A DNA stretch of 64,000 bases from Nocardia harenae NBRC 108248. Its GTDB lineage: Bacteria > Actinomycetota > Actinomycetes > Mycobacteriales > Mycobacteriaceae. This document shows positions 52,084 through 59,876 of the stretch, in pieces (positions within the stretch are counted from its first letter, which is position 1; the number at the start of each line of letters is the position of its first letter). The translations under genes and the position numbers were made by a program. Location of the stretch: the NCBI RefSeq assembly GCF_001612885.1, contig NZ_BDBH01000011.1, positions 327,299 to 391,298 on the forward strand, written 5' to 3'. The notes beneath the pieces are model-generated. The model searched no databases. It saw only the letters and a program-made list of their open reading frames with translations, and was not told where the DNA came from.

Positions 52084-52398
52084 GTGAGTTCGTTCCCGCA
52101 AGGCTCCACCGATACCGATCCGGTTCCCCCGGCCCCCGCACCCGATCCGGCGCCGCCCGGCCCCGGGCGGGACCCCGTTCCGCCCGTTCCCGCCCCCGAT
52201 CCGGTCCCCGACCCCGCACCGGTCCCCGCGCCCCCCGAGCCGGACCCCGCCCCGGTCCCGCCGATTCCCGCACCGGACCCCGTCCCGGCACCCGACCCGA
52301 TCCCGTCCCCCGCGCCCCCTGGCCCCGCACCGAGCCCGAGTCCGCTCCCACCGGTCCCCGGCCCCGCGCCGTCCCCGGCCCCACCGAACCCGATCTGA
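52084..52398 (+). CDS. Proline-rich repetitive protein
   Basis: A 104-residue protein starting at GTG 52084 behind GAGGAGG. After VSSFPQGSTDTD it consists almost entirely of Pro, Ala, Asp, Gly, Glu and Val in short units such as PAPDPVP and PPIPAPDP, about half proline. There is no signal peptide or membrane segment. Such a chain would be extended, and its PP-rich stretches would depend on elongation factor P. The clean ribosome site, the 33-bp distance of the frame end from any other gene and a SigF-like box upstream favour a real gene, but homology cannot be judged. Confidence 0.6.
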   Translation: MSSFPQGSTDTDPVPPAPAPDPAPPGPGRDPVPPVPAPDPVPDPAPVPAPPEPDPAPVPPIPAPDPVPAPDPIPSPAPPGPAPSPSPLPPVPGPAPSPAPPNPI

Positions 52399-52477
52399 CC
52401 GGCACCGTCCAGCTGCGGTCGGGGCGCGGGGCGTCGCGAAACCCGCGGGGCGGACCCGCCCCGCTCGAGCCCTGGGC

Positions 52478-53278
52478 TCAGTCCTTCAGCGCCTCGTCCC
52501 GCAGCCCGGCCAGCGTCTTGGCGAGAATCCGCGAGACGTGCATCTGCGAGACCCCGAGCTCCGCCGCGATCTGCGACTGCGTCCGGTTCTCGAAGAACCG
52601 CATGACCAGCACCCTGCGCTCCCGGTCCGGCAGCTTCTCGATCAGCGGCCGCACCGCCATGAAGTCCTCGATCAGGTGGTACGAGGCCTCCTCGGCCCCG
52701 AGCTTGGCCAGCAGCGGCAGCGGCGCATTGTCCGAATCGCCTTCGGCCGCAACGGCATCCAGCGACGACGACTGGTAGGCATTGCCGGCGATCAGCGCCT
52801 GCGTCACCTCGACCACGTCGACCCCGAGCTCGTCGGCGATCTCGCGCGCCCGCGGCATCCGTCCGAGCTTGTGCGAGAGCCGCTCGACGGTGCCGCCGAT
52901 GGTCAGCTGGATCTCCTTGGTGCGCCGCGGCACCCGCACCGACCAGGTGTTGTCCCGGAAGTGCCTGCGCACCTCGCCCATGACGGTCGGCACGGCGAAG
53001 GAGAGGAACGAGGAGCCGCGGCTCACGTCGTACCGGTCCACCGCCTGCACCAGCCCGAGCCGCGCCACCTGCAGCAGGTCGTCGAAGTTCTCGCCGCGGC
53101 CGGAGAACTTCCTCGCGATGTGCTCGGCCAGCGGCAGGCAGGTGGCGATCAGCCGCGCGCGCAGCGCCTGGCGCCGCTGCTCCTCCTCCGGGCCGAGCGC
53201 CGCGAGCTGTTCGAAGAGCGGCTCGGTGTTCTCGTAGCCGTCGCCGGAGCCCCGGCCGGAGCCCGGCTCACCCGCCAT
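52478..53278 (-). CDS. sigF: RNA polymerase sigma factor, SigF/SigB/SigG family
   Basis: A 266-residue group 3 sigma factor. Region 2 reads NFDDLLQVARLGLVQAVDRYD with SSFLSFAVPTVMGEVRRHFR; region 3 contains RMPRAREIADELGVDVVEV; region 4 has LPDRERRVLVMRFFENRTQS and QIAAELGVSQMHVSRIL. It directs general-stress promoters of the GGTTT/GGGTA type. It overlaps the upstream rsbW gene by 11 bp, so factor and anti-sigma are co-translated, and a SigF-type promoter precedes the pair, implying positive autoregulation. Confidence 0.93.
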   Translation of the reverse strand: MAGEPGSGRGSGDGYENTEPLFEQLAALGPEEEQRRQALRARLIATCLPLAEHIARKFSGRGENFDDLLQVARLGLVQAVDRYDVSRGSSFLSFAVPTVMGEVRRHFRDNTWSVRVPRRTKEIQLTIGGTVERLSHKLGRMPRAREIADELGVDVVEVTQALIAGNAYQSSSLDAVAAEGDSDNAPLPLLAKLGAEEASYHLIEDFMAVRPLIEKLPDRERRVLVMRFFENRTQSQIAAELGVSQMHVSRILAKTLAGLRDEALKD

Positions 53279-53696
53279 CGGCGCTCCGGACCCAGGTGAA
53301 GTCGACCTCGGTCGGGTAGCCGGAGAGCGCGCCGTCGAACGGCGCCTGCGCGGAGGAGATGGATTCGGTGAGGGTGCGCACGATGTGCCAGCCGAAGCCG
53401 GACTCGCCGATGCCGCCCTCGGCGGCCGCGGTGGCCCGCACCCGGACGAACATCCGCCCGGCCTCGTAACTGAACTCGCAGTCCAGGTCGGAGCCGGGAA
53501 CGGCGTCCATGATCAACGAGGTGGCCACCTCGTCCAGCGCGAGCCGGATGTCGGTGACCTCATCGATGGCGAAATCGGCGATGAGGGCCACGGTCTCGGC
53601 GAGCGCGCGCAGCATGGTCAGCTGCTCCAGCGATGCCGGGACCCGCACCCCGATCGTCGTCGTGTCCGTCGAGGATCGGGGAGTCTTTTCCCCCAT
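53268..53696 (-). CDS. rsbW: Anti-sigma factor kinase RsbW-like
   Basis: A 142-residue HATPase protein: ASLEQLTMLRALAETVALIA, VTDIRLALDEVATSLI (N-box), EFSYEAGRMFVRVRATAA, and SGFGWHIVRTLTES. It should bind and hold the adjacent sigma factor, releasing it when a STAS protein competes. ATG 53696 is used; the longer frame upstream is not conserved-looking. It overlaps sigF by 11 bp. Confidence 0.9.
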   Translation of the reverse strand: MGEKTPRSSTDTTTIGVRVPASLEQLTMLRALAETVALIADFAIDEVTDIRLALDEVATSLIMDAVPGSDLDCEFSYEAGRMFVRVRATAAAEGGIGESGFGWHIVRTLTESISSAQAPFDGALSGYPTEVDFTWVRSADGG

Positions 53697-53870
53697 TGCC
53701 CACCACCACCTTGTTCTCGAGGCCGACCGAGCGGCCACGCTACCCGACCGCCCCCGGCATCCCGCTCCGGCCTCGGTCCGCGTACACGTCTGAGGGAAAT
53801 CGGGTGGCAGTTCGGGCCCGCACACCGCCCGTTCCCTGCCACCCGGTGATCATCGACCGCTTACCCGGTG

Positions 53871-53886
53871 CCGAACCGGCGAAACC
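53871..53886 (-). promoter_or_regulatory. SigF-type promoter of the rsbW-sigF operon
   Basis: On the minus strand GGTTT lies at 53886-53882 and GGGTAA at 53876-53871 when the nearer GGTTC is ignored; read fully, the -35 GGTTT of the adjoining GGCCGGTTTCGCC run is followed by 15 bases (to GGGTAA). Because two overlapping GGTT elements exist here, the exact -35 should be re-derived. The -10 match and position, 170 bp upstream of rsbW, support autoregulation. Confidence 0.5.
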
Positions 53887-53891
53887 GGCCG

Positions 53892-54575
53892 TCACTCCTC
53901 CTCGACGCGCTCGTGCGCGGTGAGCAGCAGGTGGTCGAAGCGGCTGCGCGCGCCCGCGGTGAACGGGGAGAGCGTGCCGAAATCGGCGATCAGCCTGGTC
54001 GCCAGCGCGCGCAGCTTGACGTTGGTCTCCTGGGAGCGCCAGCTCAGCACCCGGAACGCCTGCTCCGGGCCCACCCCGTAGACCAGCATGAGCGCGCCCT
54101 TGGCCTGCTCGATCACCGCGCGGGCGGCGTACAGCTCGGGCAGTTGCTCGTCCAGCGTCTCGCGGCGGTGCACGGCGAGCGTGCCGGTGACGTCGACGTA
54201 GTACCCGGCGGTGCCGAGCACCGCGCCGTCCGCCCCGGTGACCCGGTCGGCCACCACGATGACGTGGTGCACCTCACCCCCGGTGTCGACGATGCGGTGG
54301 CTGCTGCAGAAGGGCTCGCCGTGCGCGATGGACCGCGCCAGCCGGTCGGCCACCTGGTCGCGGTCGTCGGGGTGCTTGTGCGCGAGCAGCCGCTCGGTGT
54401 CCGGCGCCGGGGTGCCTGGCGGGTAGCCGTGCATCACCGCGACCTCGTCGGACCACTCCCAGGTCTGGGTCTCGAACCAGAACCGGAAGCTGCCGACGTG
54501 CTGCCGCGCCCCGCCGCCGATCACCCGATCCACCGCCGCCGCCTCCTCGGGCGGTACCGGACTGCAATCCGTCAC
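53892..54575 (-). CDS. PAS and ANTAR domain protein
   Basis: A 227-residue sensor-regulator. Residues about 25-125 form a PAS domain (VGSFRFWFETQTWEWSDEVA, GYPPGTPAPDTERLLAHKHP, GYYVDVTG). Residues about 145-205 are an ANTAR RNA-binding domain (LYAARAVIEQAKGALMLVYG, EQAFRVLSWRSQETNVKLRA). ANTAR proteins act as antiterminators on paired hairpins in target transcripts. It starts at GTG 54575. It lies between the STAS gene and rsbW-sigF, as in many mycobacterial and nocardial stress loci. Confidence 0.9.
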   Translation of the reverse strand: MTDCSPVPPEEAAAVDRVIGGGARQHVGSFRFWFETQTWEWSDEVAVMHGYPPGTPAPDTERLLAHKHPDDRDQVADRLARSIAHGEPFCSSHRIVDTGGEVHHVIVVADRVTGADGAVLGTAGYYVDVTGTLAVHRRETLDEQLPELYAARAVIEQAKGALMLVYGVGPEQAFRVLSWRSQETNVKLRALATRLIADFGTLSPFTAGARSRFDHLLLTAHERVEEE

Positions 54576-54613
54576 CCGACGATTATCGGCAATGCGGCGC
54601 GGACCGGTGCGGT

Positions 54614-54976
54614 TCAGCCCGCCAGCGCGTCCCGCATGGAGCGGTAGCAGCGGAAGAGCGGCCGCACCCCGGTGACCTCCAGCGCCCGCTCCACGTCCGC
54701 CCGGCCCACCACCAGCCGCAGCTCCGAACCGCCGCCCGAGGTGCGCCGCTGGACCGAGCCGAGCATGGTCGCGGCGCGGATGCTGAGGAATAGCGTGGGC
54801 CGCAGGTCGACCACGACGCAGCGCCCGCCGGTGCGCACCGCGCGCTCCAGTACCGAGCTGAACTCGGGGTAGCCGGCGGCGTCCAGCTCGCCCTCGACCC
54901 GCACCACCACGCAGTCGGCCATCCGGTGCACCCGAGGTTCCCAGCGACGCCGGGGCGGAACACGTACTGCGGACAT
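54614..54976 (-). CDS. STAS-domain protein (anti-anti-sigma-like)
   Basis: A 120-residue STAS protein: CVVVRVEGELDAAGYPEFSS, RCVVVDLRPTLFLSIRAATM, then GSELRLVVGRADVERALEVT. The serine normally phosphorylated by RsbW in DSSG is here in FLSIRAAT, an altered motif. It probably competes with sigma for RsbW. It is co-oriented with the ANTAR gene and rsbW-sigF, separated from the former by 38 bp. Confidence 0.87.
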   Translation of the reverse strand: MSAVRVPPRRRWEPRVHRMADCVVVRVEGELDAAGYPEFSSVLERAVRTGGRCVVVDLRPTLFLSIRAATMLGSVQRRTSGGGSELRLVVGRADVERALEVTGVRPLFRCYRSMRDALAG

Positions 54977-55086
54977 GAGCGACCTCCCGGTGGGGAGCGG
55001 TGGTCATGGCTGGGAATCTCAACCTCCGGCCAGTCTGGCACGTGCCCCGCGCCCTGTCCGGGGAACGTAGCCGCTCGTTACCCGGC

Positions 55087-55112
55087 GGATTCGCGGGCCG
55101 GGTCGCGGGTAG
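55087..55112 (+). promoter_or_regulatory. Weak SigF-like promoter match
   Basis: GGATT (55087-55091), 15 bases, GGGTAG (55107-55112), one mismatch in the -35. Transcription would start near 55120, almost at the ATG (55122) of the small membrane protein, giving a leaderless message. Confidence 0.45.
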
Positions 55113-55121
55113 CCGCGTGGC

Positions 55122-55235
55122 ATGGAACTTCTGGTGATACTCGCGATCGCGCTGGTCGTCGGTGCGGTGCTGCTGCTCCGCAGGGGCCGCGGCAGGCGCC
55201 CCGGCACCCCGAGCAATACCGGCAACCCGGAATAG
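55122..55235 (+). CDS. Small single-pass membrane protein (37 residues)
   Basis: MELLVILAIALVVGAVLLL forms one transmembrane helix, followed by a basic tail (RRGRGRRPGTPSNTGNPE). It ends eight bases before the next gene, and the intervening TAGGAGCGG includes its stop and the next ribosome site, so the two are an operon. A SigF-like box directly upstream suggests leaderless translation. I recognise no family; tiny helix-plus-basic-tail proteins of this kind often occur in stress regulons. Confidence 0.6.
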   Translation: MELLVILAIALVVGAVLLLRRGRGRRPGTPSNTGNPE

Positions 55236-55243
55236 GAGCGGTC

Positions 55244-55474
55244 ATGGCTTCCATGGATCCCGACCCGGCCCGCGTGCCCGACCTGGAGCCGGGCGGCGGG
55301 GTGCCCCCGGGCGACACCCCGCCGGACACTCCGCAGACCTCCGGGCTCTCCGCCCCCGAGCCGGCGACCAGGCACCACTTCCCGGTCACCGGCGTCGTCG
55401 CCATCGTCGCCGGGGTGGTGCTCGTCGTGATCTTCCTGATCGCCGCGGTGACCACGGTGGTGCTGCAGTTCTAG
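55244..55474 (+). CDS. DUF6480-like small membrane protein
   Basis: A 76-residue protein. Its first half PDPARVPDLEPGGGVPPGDT, PPDTPQTSGLSAPEP matches the pattern of DUF6480, and the second half is one transmembrane helix (VTGVVAIVAGVVLVVIFLIA). A good ribosome site (AGGAGCGG) precedes ATG 55244. It is coupled with the 37-residue membrane protein upstream. The function is unknown; members are common in actinobacterial stress loci. Confidence 0.75.
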   Translation: MASMDPDPARVPDLEPGGGVPPGDTPPDTPQTSGLSAPEPATRHHFPVTGVVAIVAGVVLVVIFLIAAVTTVVLQF

Positions 55475-55525
55475 CGGTTTCACTCCGGCAGCCCGGGCAG
55501 TCCGGCCCCGCGGCGCGGCGGTGGG

Positions 55526-55951
55526 CTACTCCCGCGCCGCGGCGGTGGCCCGGCGGTTCGCCCGCTGGATCGCCGCGACCAGTTCGTCCTTGCGCATCCG
55601 CCACCGGCCGGTGATCTGCAGCCGCCCCGCGACCGCCAGCAGGTGCTTCTTGGTGGCCTTGGCGTTCACGCCCTCGGCGCTCTCGCCACCGGCGTTCAGC
55701 CCGCCCCGCTCCGCGCGCTCGTCCGATGGCCCGCGCTGCTCCTTGGCCTCCCAGCGGTCGCCGATCTTCTCGTAGCCGCGTTTCAGCGCGCTGTACCCGA
55801 CCCGGTACGCGCGCGACTCCTCGCCGTCGTAGGTCTCCAGGGCGGCGTCGTGCGCCTCGGCGAAGGTGCGCTGCGCCTTCGCCGGGGAGCGCCGCACGGT
55901 GCTCGGCAGCTCGGACTTGCGCACCTCGCCCTTGGCATTCGTCTTCGGCAC
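55526..55951 (-). CDS. ChaB-family protein with Rho-N/SAP-like C-terminus
   Basis: A 141-residue protein starting at GTG 55951. The N-terminal ChaB domain reads ELPSTVRRSPAKAQRTFAEA, HDAALETYDGEESRAYRVGY, SALKRGYEKIGDRW; the C-terminal 35 residues (ATKKHLLAVAGRLQITGRWR, MRKDELVAAIQRA) form a small helical nucleic-acid-binding-like unit. ChaB proteins are associated with cation transport and stress in other bacteria, and with general-stress genes in actinobacteria. Confidence 0.88.
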   Translation of the reverse strand: MPKTNAKGEVRKSELPSTVRRSPAKAQRTFAEAHDAALETYDGEESRAYRVGYSALKRGYEKIGDRWEAKEQRGPSDERAERGGLNAGGESAEGVNAKATKKHLLAVAGRLQITGRWRMRKDELVAAIQRANRRATAAARE

Positions 55952-56020
55952 GGTGGCCTCCTTCCGCTGCCGTCCGGGTACCCGGACGACTGCGTTTGAT
56001 TCGAACCGACGACCGCCGTG

Positions 56021-56386
56021 TCAGTAACCCGCCCGCGGCTCGAATCCGGGATCGGGCAGCAAGGGCGGCTCGGCCTGCGGTTCCGGTGGGGCCTGAACCG
56101 GTGCCGGTTGGGCAAATGGCGGCACGACGGGGGCGGGCGGATTCGGCGGGCTGAACGGCTCCGCAACAACGGGCGCCTCCGGCGCCGGCGAGAGTTCGGC
56201 AGGTTGCGGTGCGGCGGCCGGACCAGGTGCGGGCTCGGCCACCGAAGGCGACGGAGACGGCGTGACCACCGACGAACTGCCGGGCTGCGGCGGCGCGCTA
56301 TCAGGGGATCCACAACCGGCGAGCGCGATGACGGCGAGACCGGCCATGGCAGCGGCTCGGCGGGGACGATGTCGACTGGGTGCCAC
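56021..56386 (-). CDS. Proline-rich lipoprotein
   Basis: A 121-residue precursor starting at GTG 56386. A signal peptide with lipobox (AAAMAGLAVIALAGC) predicts lipid attachment at the cysteine. The mature part is a proline/alanine/valine-rich chain (for example PSPSPSVAEPAPGPAAAPQP) without a globular domain, so it probably spans or decorates the envelope. It faces the SGNH hydrolase gene across 117 bp. Confidence 0.72.
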   Translation of the reverse strand: MAPSRHRPRRAAAMAGLAVIALAGCGSPDSAPPQPGSSSVVTPSPSPSVAEPAPGPAAAPQPAELSPAPEAPVVAEPFSPPNPPAPVVPPFAQPAPVQAPPEPQAEPPLLPDPGFEPRAGY

Positions 56387-56503
56387 GGCGTCAGCGTAGG
56401 GGTGTCCGCAAATATCGGGCAGTCGGTCGATCGAACGACTGCGCAAAGCTCGGAGCTGCCCGGATACTGCTGTCCTCCGTGTCGTCTGACGATTGGGTAT
56501 GCG

Positions 56504-57409
56504 ATGAAGGTTCACCGGGCAAGGTCCATCGCTACCGCCGTGCTCGGCGCGCTGTGGCTGGCGGCGTTTCCTTCCGTCGCCACTTCGGGAGCCGACCCAG
56601 TGGGCGGAGTGCCGCTGGTCGTCCTCGGTGACTCGTTTACCGCGACCGCGCCGGTGCTCGCGCATGCCGACGACGGTTGCGCCCGATCGGCATCGTCCTG
56701 GCCGAACCAGCTCGCGGCGGCGGCGGGGCTCGCAGCCGCCAACTTCACCGATGTGTCGTGCAATGGCGGCACCATCGACACCGGTGCCGGGTGGACCCTC
56801 GTGCATCAGGCACGAAAGGCGTTTGCTCGTGGTGCCCTCGGCACCGACACCCGCGTCGTCCTGCTGCAAGCCGGAATGAACGACGTGTGGGGCGCCTCGA
56901 GCGGGACCGCTTTCCCCTCGACCGATTGCCTGCTCAATGTCGTAGCGGGCTGCGGGCTCGACGCCGCCGCCCAGAACCGCCTGCCGGACTATGCCGCCGT
57001 GACCGACACCGCCTACGCGGATCGGGTGCGCGACGTCATCACCTTCGTCCGCTACTACGCGCCGAACGCCCGCGTCTCGCTCGTCGGCTACCCGGAGATC
57101 TTCGAACCCGGTCAGCCAGAGGCCTGCATGGACCTCGCCGCCGTCGGCCGCGTCGTGCAGCCGAACGCCGAGGGCTACATCACCTATCTCGCTCGGCTGC
57201 AGGACGCGCAGCGCGGTGCGGCGGTGCTGCTGGGAATCGAGTTCATCGACATCCGTTCACTCACCGCCGGGCACGGCAGTTGCTCTGCTGAGCCCTGGAT
57301 CAGCGGGCTGGCGGGCGCGGATTCACCCTTCGACGGCGCACCGGTGCACCCCAACGCCACAGGCAACAGCGTGGTCGCCACGCACCTGCGGCAGCACTTC
57401 GCGATCTGA
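56504..57409 (+). CDS. Secreted SGNH/GDSL-type hydrolase
   Basis: A 301-residue esterase starting at ATG 56504. The signal peptide is SIATAVLGALWLAAFPSVAT. Block I is VVLGDSFTA (nucleophile serine), the oxyanion region LLQAGMNDVW provides Asn, and block V DGAPVHPNATGNS has the catalytic Asp-x-x-His-type residues. Cysteines in the mature part suggest disulfides. It is followed after eight bases by a membrane acyltransferase, so the pair probably modifies envelope sugars or lipids. Confidence 0.9.
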   Translation: MKVHRARSIATAVLGALWLAAFPSVATSGADPVGGVPLVVLGDSFTATAPVLAHADDGCARSASSWPNQLAAAAGLAAANFTDVSCNGGTIDTGAGWTLVHQARKAFARGALGTDTRVVLLQAGMNDVWGASSGTAFPSTDCLLNVVAGCGLDAAAQNRLPDYAAVTDTAYADRVRDVITFVRYYAPNARVSLVGYPEIFEPGQPEACMDLAAVGRVVQPNAEGYITYLARLQDAQRGAAVLLGIEFIDIRSLTAGHGSCSAEPWISGLAGADSPFDGAPVHPNATGNSVVATHLRQHFAI

Positions 57410-57417
57410 AGTAACCC

Positions 57418-58674
57418 ATGACCACATGGTTGTCACAGCAGGGGATGGACGACGGCAAGCTTCCTTCCCTGACCGGCGCACGGTGGTGGGCGGCCTTGGC
57501 CGTCTTCGTCCTGCACGCGCTGGTCTTCCTGCCGGTCTATCCCTTTCAGAAGTCGGAGACGTTCCGCACCATTCACGCCTTCGTGCCGATGCAGCTGGGC
57601 GCCGGAGGAGTCACCTTCTTCTTCGTCCTCTCCGGATTCGTGATCTTCTGGTCATACCGGAGACGCGGGTCGGTGGGGCGCTACTACCAGCGCCGGCTGC
57701 TCAAGATCTTCCCCACCCACATCGTCACCGGAGTCGTGCTCGTGCTCATCGCGGGCGTCCCCCTGGTTCGCCCTGTGGTCTGGGCACCCAATCTCCTGCT
57801 CCTCCACACCTGGATTCCGAAGTGGTCCACGGTCGGCGGACTCAATGTGCCGTCCTGGTCGCTGTGCGCGGAACTGCTCTTCTATCTCACCTTCCCGCTC
57901 GCCCTGCCGGTGGTGAGCAGGATTCCGTCGGTACGGCTCTGGTGGGCCATGGGAGTGCTGTTCATCGTCATCATCGGCCTGCACACGGGCTTCTACCTGT
58001 GGGCGGACGGCCCGAAGGGCACCGACAATCTCTTCGTTCCGCGGCTCCTGCCCGGGGATGTCTCTCCAGAGTTCGAAATTCACGTCTCTCCGCGATGGTT
58101 CGAGCAAACGGATATTCCGGTCTCGATGTCGTACTGGCTGAGTTACTCGTTCCCCGCGTCGCGTCTCCCGGAGTTCTACGTCGGAGTGCTCGCGGCCCGC
58201 CTCGTTGCCGAGGGCATGTGGCGGACGACCCGTCTCACCGCACCGTTGACCGCGCTCGCGGTGAGTTACGGCGCAACCTGGATCGTGCCGGTCAACTACA
58301 AGCTGTCCGTGCTGATGGTCGCTCCCATGGCGGCCGTGATCGCGACCATGGCCGTCCGTGATCTGCGCGGCCTCCCCGGGATTTGCGCAACCAGGCCGAT
58401 GGTCCGGCTCGGTGAGATCTCGTTTGCGTTCTACATGATTCAGTTCCCGGTGATGGTGGCCGTCACCAGGACATTCATCGGTGGACATCGCTATTCGCTC
58501 GGCGGCTGGCTGGTGTGGACGGCCCTCTCCCTCGTGGTCTCGATTCTCGCGGCGGCCGCCATCTACTACGGCGTGGACCAACCTCTCATGGCACGGCTCG
58601 CACGGCGGCCGCACCACCTCGGCGAGGCTCCGGTCGCCGGTCAGCCCTCGGCCAAGCTGCGCGCCAGACCGTAG
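57418..58674 (+). CDS. Membrane acyltransferase (AT3/OafA family)
   Basis: A 418-residue integral membrane O-acyltransferase. It begins with LPSLTGARWWAALAVFVLHA, containing the essential histidine-type motif of AT3 proteins, then GAGGVTFFFVLSGFVIFWSY and RRLLKIFPTHIVTG. About ten transmembrane segments follow. Such enzymes acylate cell-wall or exported sugars. It is coupled to the SGNH hydrolase upstream; fused AT3-SGNH proteins are known, so this two-gene arrangement is natural. Its 3' end overlaps the convergent serine-hydrolase gene by 34 bp. Confidence 0.9.
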   Translation: MTTWLSQQGMDDGKLPSLTGARWWAALAVFVLHALVFLPVYPFQKSETFRTIHAFVPMQLGAGGVTFFFVLSGFVIFWSYRRRGSVGRYYQRRLLKIFPTHIVTGVVLVLIAGVPLVRPVVWAPNLLLLHTWIPKWSTVGGLNVPSWSLCAELLFYLTFPLALPVVSRIPSVRLWWAMGVLFIVIIGLHTGFYLWADGPKGTDNLFVPRLLPGDVSPEFEIHVSPRWFEQTDIPVSMSYWLSYSFPASRLPEFYVGVLAARLVAEGMWRTTRLTAPLTALAVSYGATWIVPVNYKLSVLMVAPMAAVIATMAVRDLRGLPGICATRPMVRLGEISFAFYMIQFPVMVAVTRTFIGGHRYSLGGWLVWTALSLVVSILAAAAIYYGVDQPLMARLARRPHHLGEAPVAGQPSAKLRARP

Positions 58675-59876
58675 GCGATCTCGTTGGCAGGGCGGCCGCC
58701 CGCGGGTCCATCGCGGAGTGTGCACAGCACGATGATCGTGGTATCAGTCTCCGGATCATGACCCATGAACGTCTGAAACCCGGGAATGGCACCGTCGTGG
58801 CCGATCAGCGGGCCGAAGGATTCCAGTCCGAGGCCGTACCGGATGACCGATGGGTCGCGGCGGTCCGCCGCCACGCTGTCCAACCTGAGGCGCTGCAACT
58901 CCACGTCGAGCAACGTGGTGCCGGAGACCAGTGTCCGAACGTACGCGGCGAGGTCCTCCGCCGTCGAGATCGCGGCCCCCGCGGCGCCGATCCACGACGG
59001 GTTCAGGTCCGTGACATCGGCCGGTTGCAGGACCCCGTTCCGAGCGGCGCGAATCTGCTCGTCCGGCAGCCGCGCGGAGGACAACGCCGCCACGTTCGTG
59101 CCGTACAGATAGCCACGCGGGGAGGGCGATGGCACCTGCGCATCGCCCGCCGAGGGAAAGAATGTGCCGACAAGATTCAGCGGGCGGAAGACCCGAGTCG
59201 CCAGCAGGCTTCCGATGTCCTCGCCTGTTATCTGTTCCAGGAGCTGAGCCAGCAGGATCGTATTGGTGTTCGAGTAGCGGAACTCGGTGCCAGGCGGGGA
59301 GTACGGCGGCGACGAGAATCCCAGTTCCAGGAGTTCCTCGGGTTCCCACACACGATCGGGCTCGTCGTCCATTGCGATCGCCATGGAGCGGGCCTCGTTA
59401 TAGCTGAACAGCCCGCTGCGCATACTCAACAGGTCGGCGATCGTGATCCGGTGGCCGTTGGGGACGTCACGCCGATATCGGGACACGGGATCGTCGAGTT
59501 TCAGCTTTCCCTCCTGGACCAGCTGCAGTGCGACGGTACCGACCATGGTCTTGGTGGTGGAGCCGACCCGGAAGGAATCCCGTACCGAGACGGCGTCGTC
59601 GCGCCCGAGCACGCGTGTTCCAAAAGCTCTCTGCCAGAGAATATTCGGAGTGCGAACGAAGACAACGGCACCGGGAACCTGCATCGACTCGAGCACCCCA
59701 CGAACGATCGGTTCGAACGCGCTCTCTACACGCGGGGCATTGTTCTCGGCCAGCGGGATCGGCGCGGGAGAAAGCGAGGCCGAGCCCCCGACAGCAACCG
59801 TTGTACACAGGATTCCGGCGACCATGAGCAGGCGAATGGGTGAGCGTCCGGGGCGCGGGGGTGCACGCATGAGCAT
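58641..59876 (-). CDS. Beta-lactamase-fold serine hydrolase (class C/DD-peptidase-like)
   Basis: A 411-residue exported enzyme. N-terminal signal: IRLLMVAGILCTTVAVGGSA. The active-site SxxK is STTKTMVGTVALQL after FRVG, the YxN motif is YSNTNTILLAQLL, and near the end GHDGAIPGFQTF gives the HxG-type third motif. It could be a D,D-carboxypeptidase, esterase or beta-lactamase. Its start overlaps the kinase-propeller gene stop by one base (TGATG), so it is coupled to the triad and may be exported with the kinase's propeller facing the same compartment. Confidence 0.88.
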   Translation of the reverse strand: MLMRAPPRPGRSPIRLLMVAGILCTTVAVGGSASLSPAPIPLAENNAPRVESAFEPIVRGVLESMQVPGAVVFVRTPNILWQRAFGTRVLGRDDAVSVRDSFRVGSTTKTMVGTVALQLVQEGKLKLDDPVSRYRRDVPNGHRITIADLLSMRSGLFSYNEARSMAIAMDDEPDRVWEPEELLELGFSSPPYSPPGTEFRYSNTNTILLAQLLEQITGEDIGSLLATRVFRPLNLVGTFFPSAGDAQVPSPSPRGYLYGTNVAALSSARLPDEQIRAARNGVLQPADVTDLNPSWIGAAGAAISTAEDLAAYVRTLVSGTTLLDVELQRLRLDSVAADRRDPSVIRYGLGLESFGPLIGHDGAIPGFQTFMGHDPETDTTIIVLCTLRDGPAGGRPANEIAYGLARSLAEG

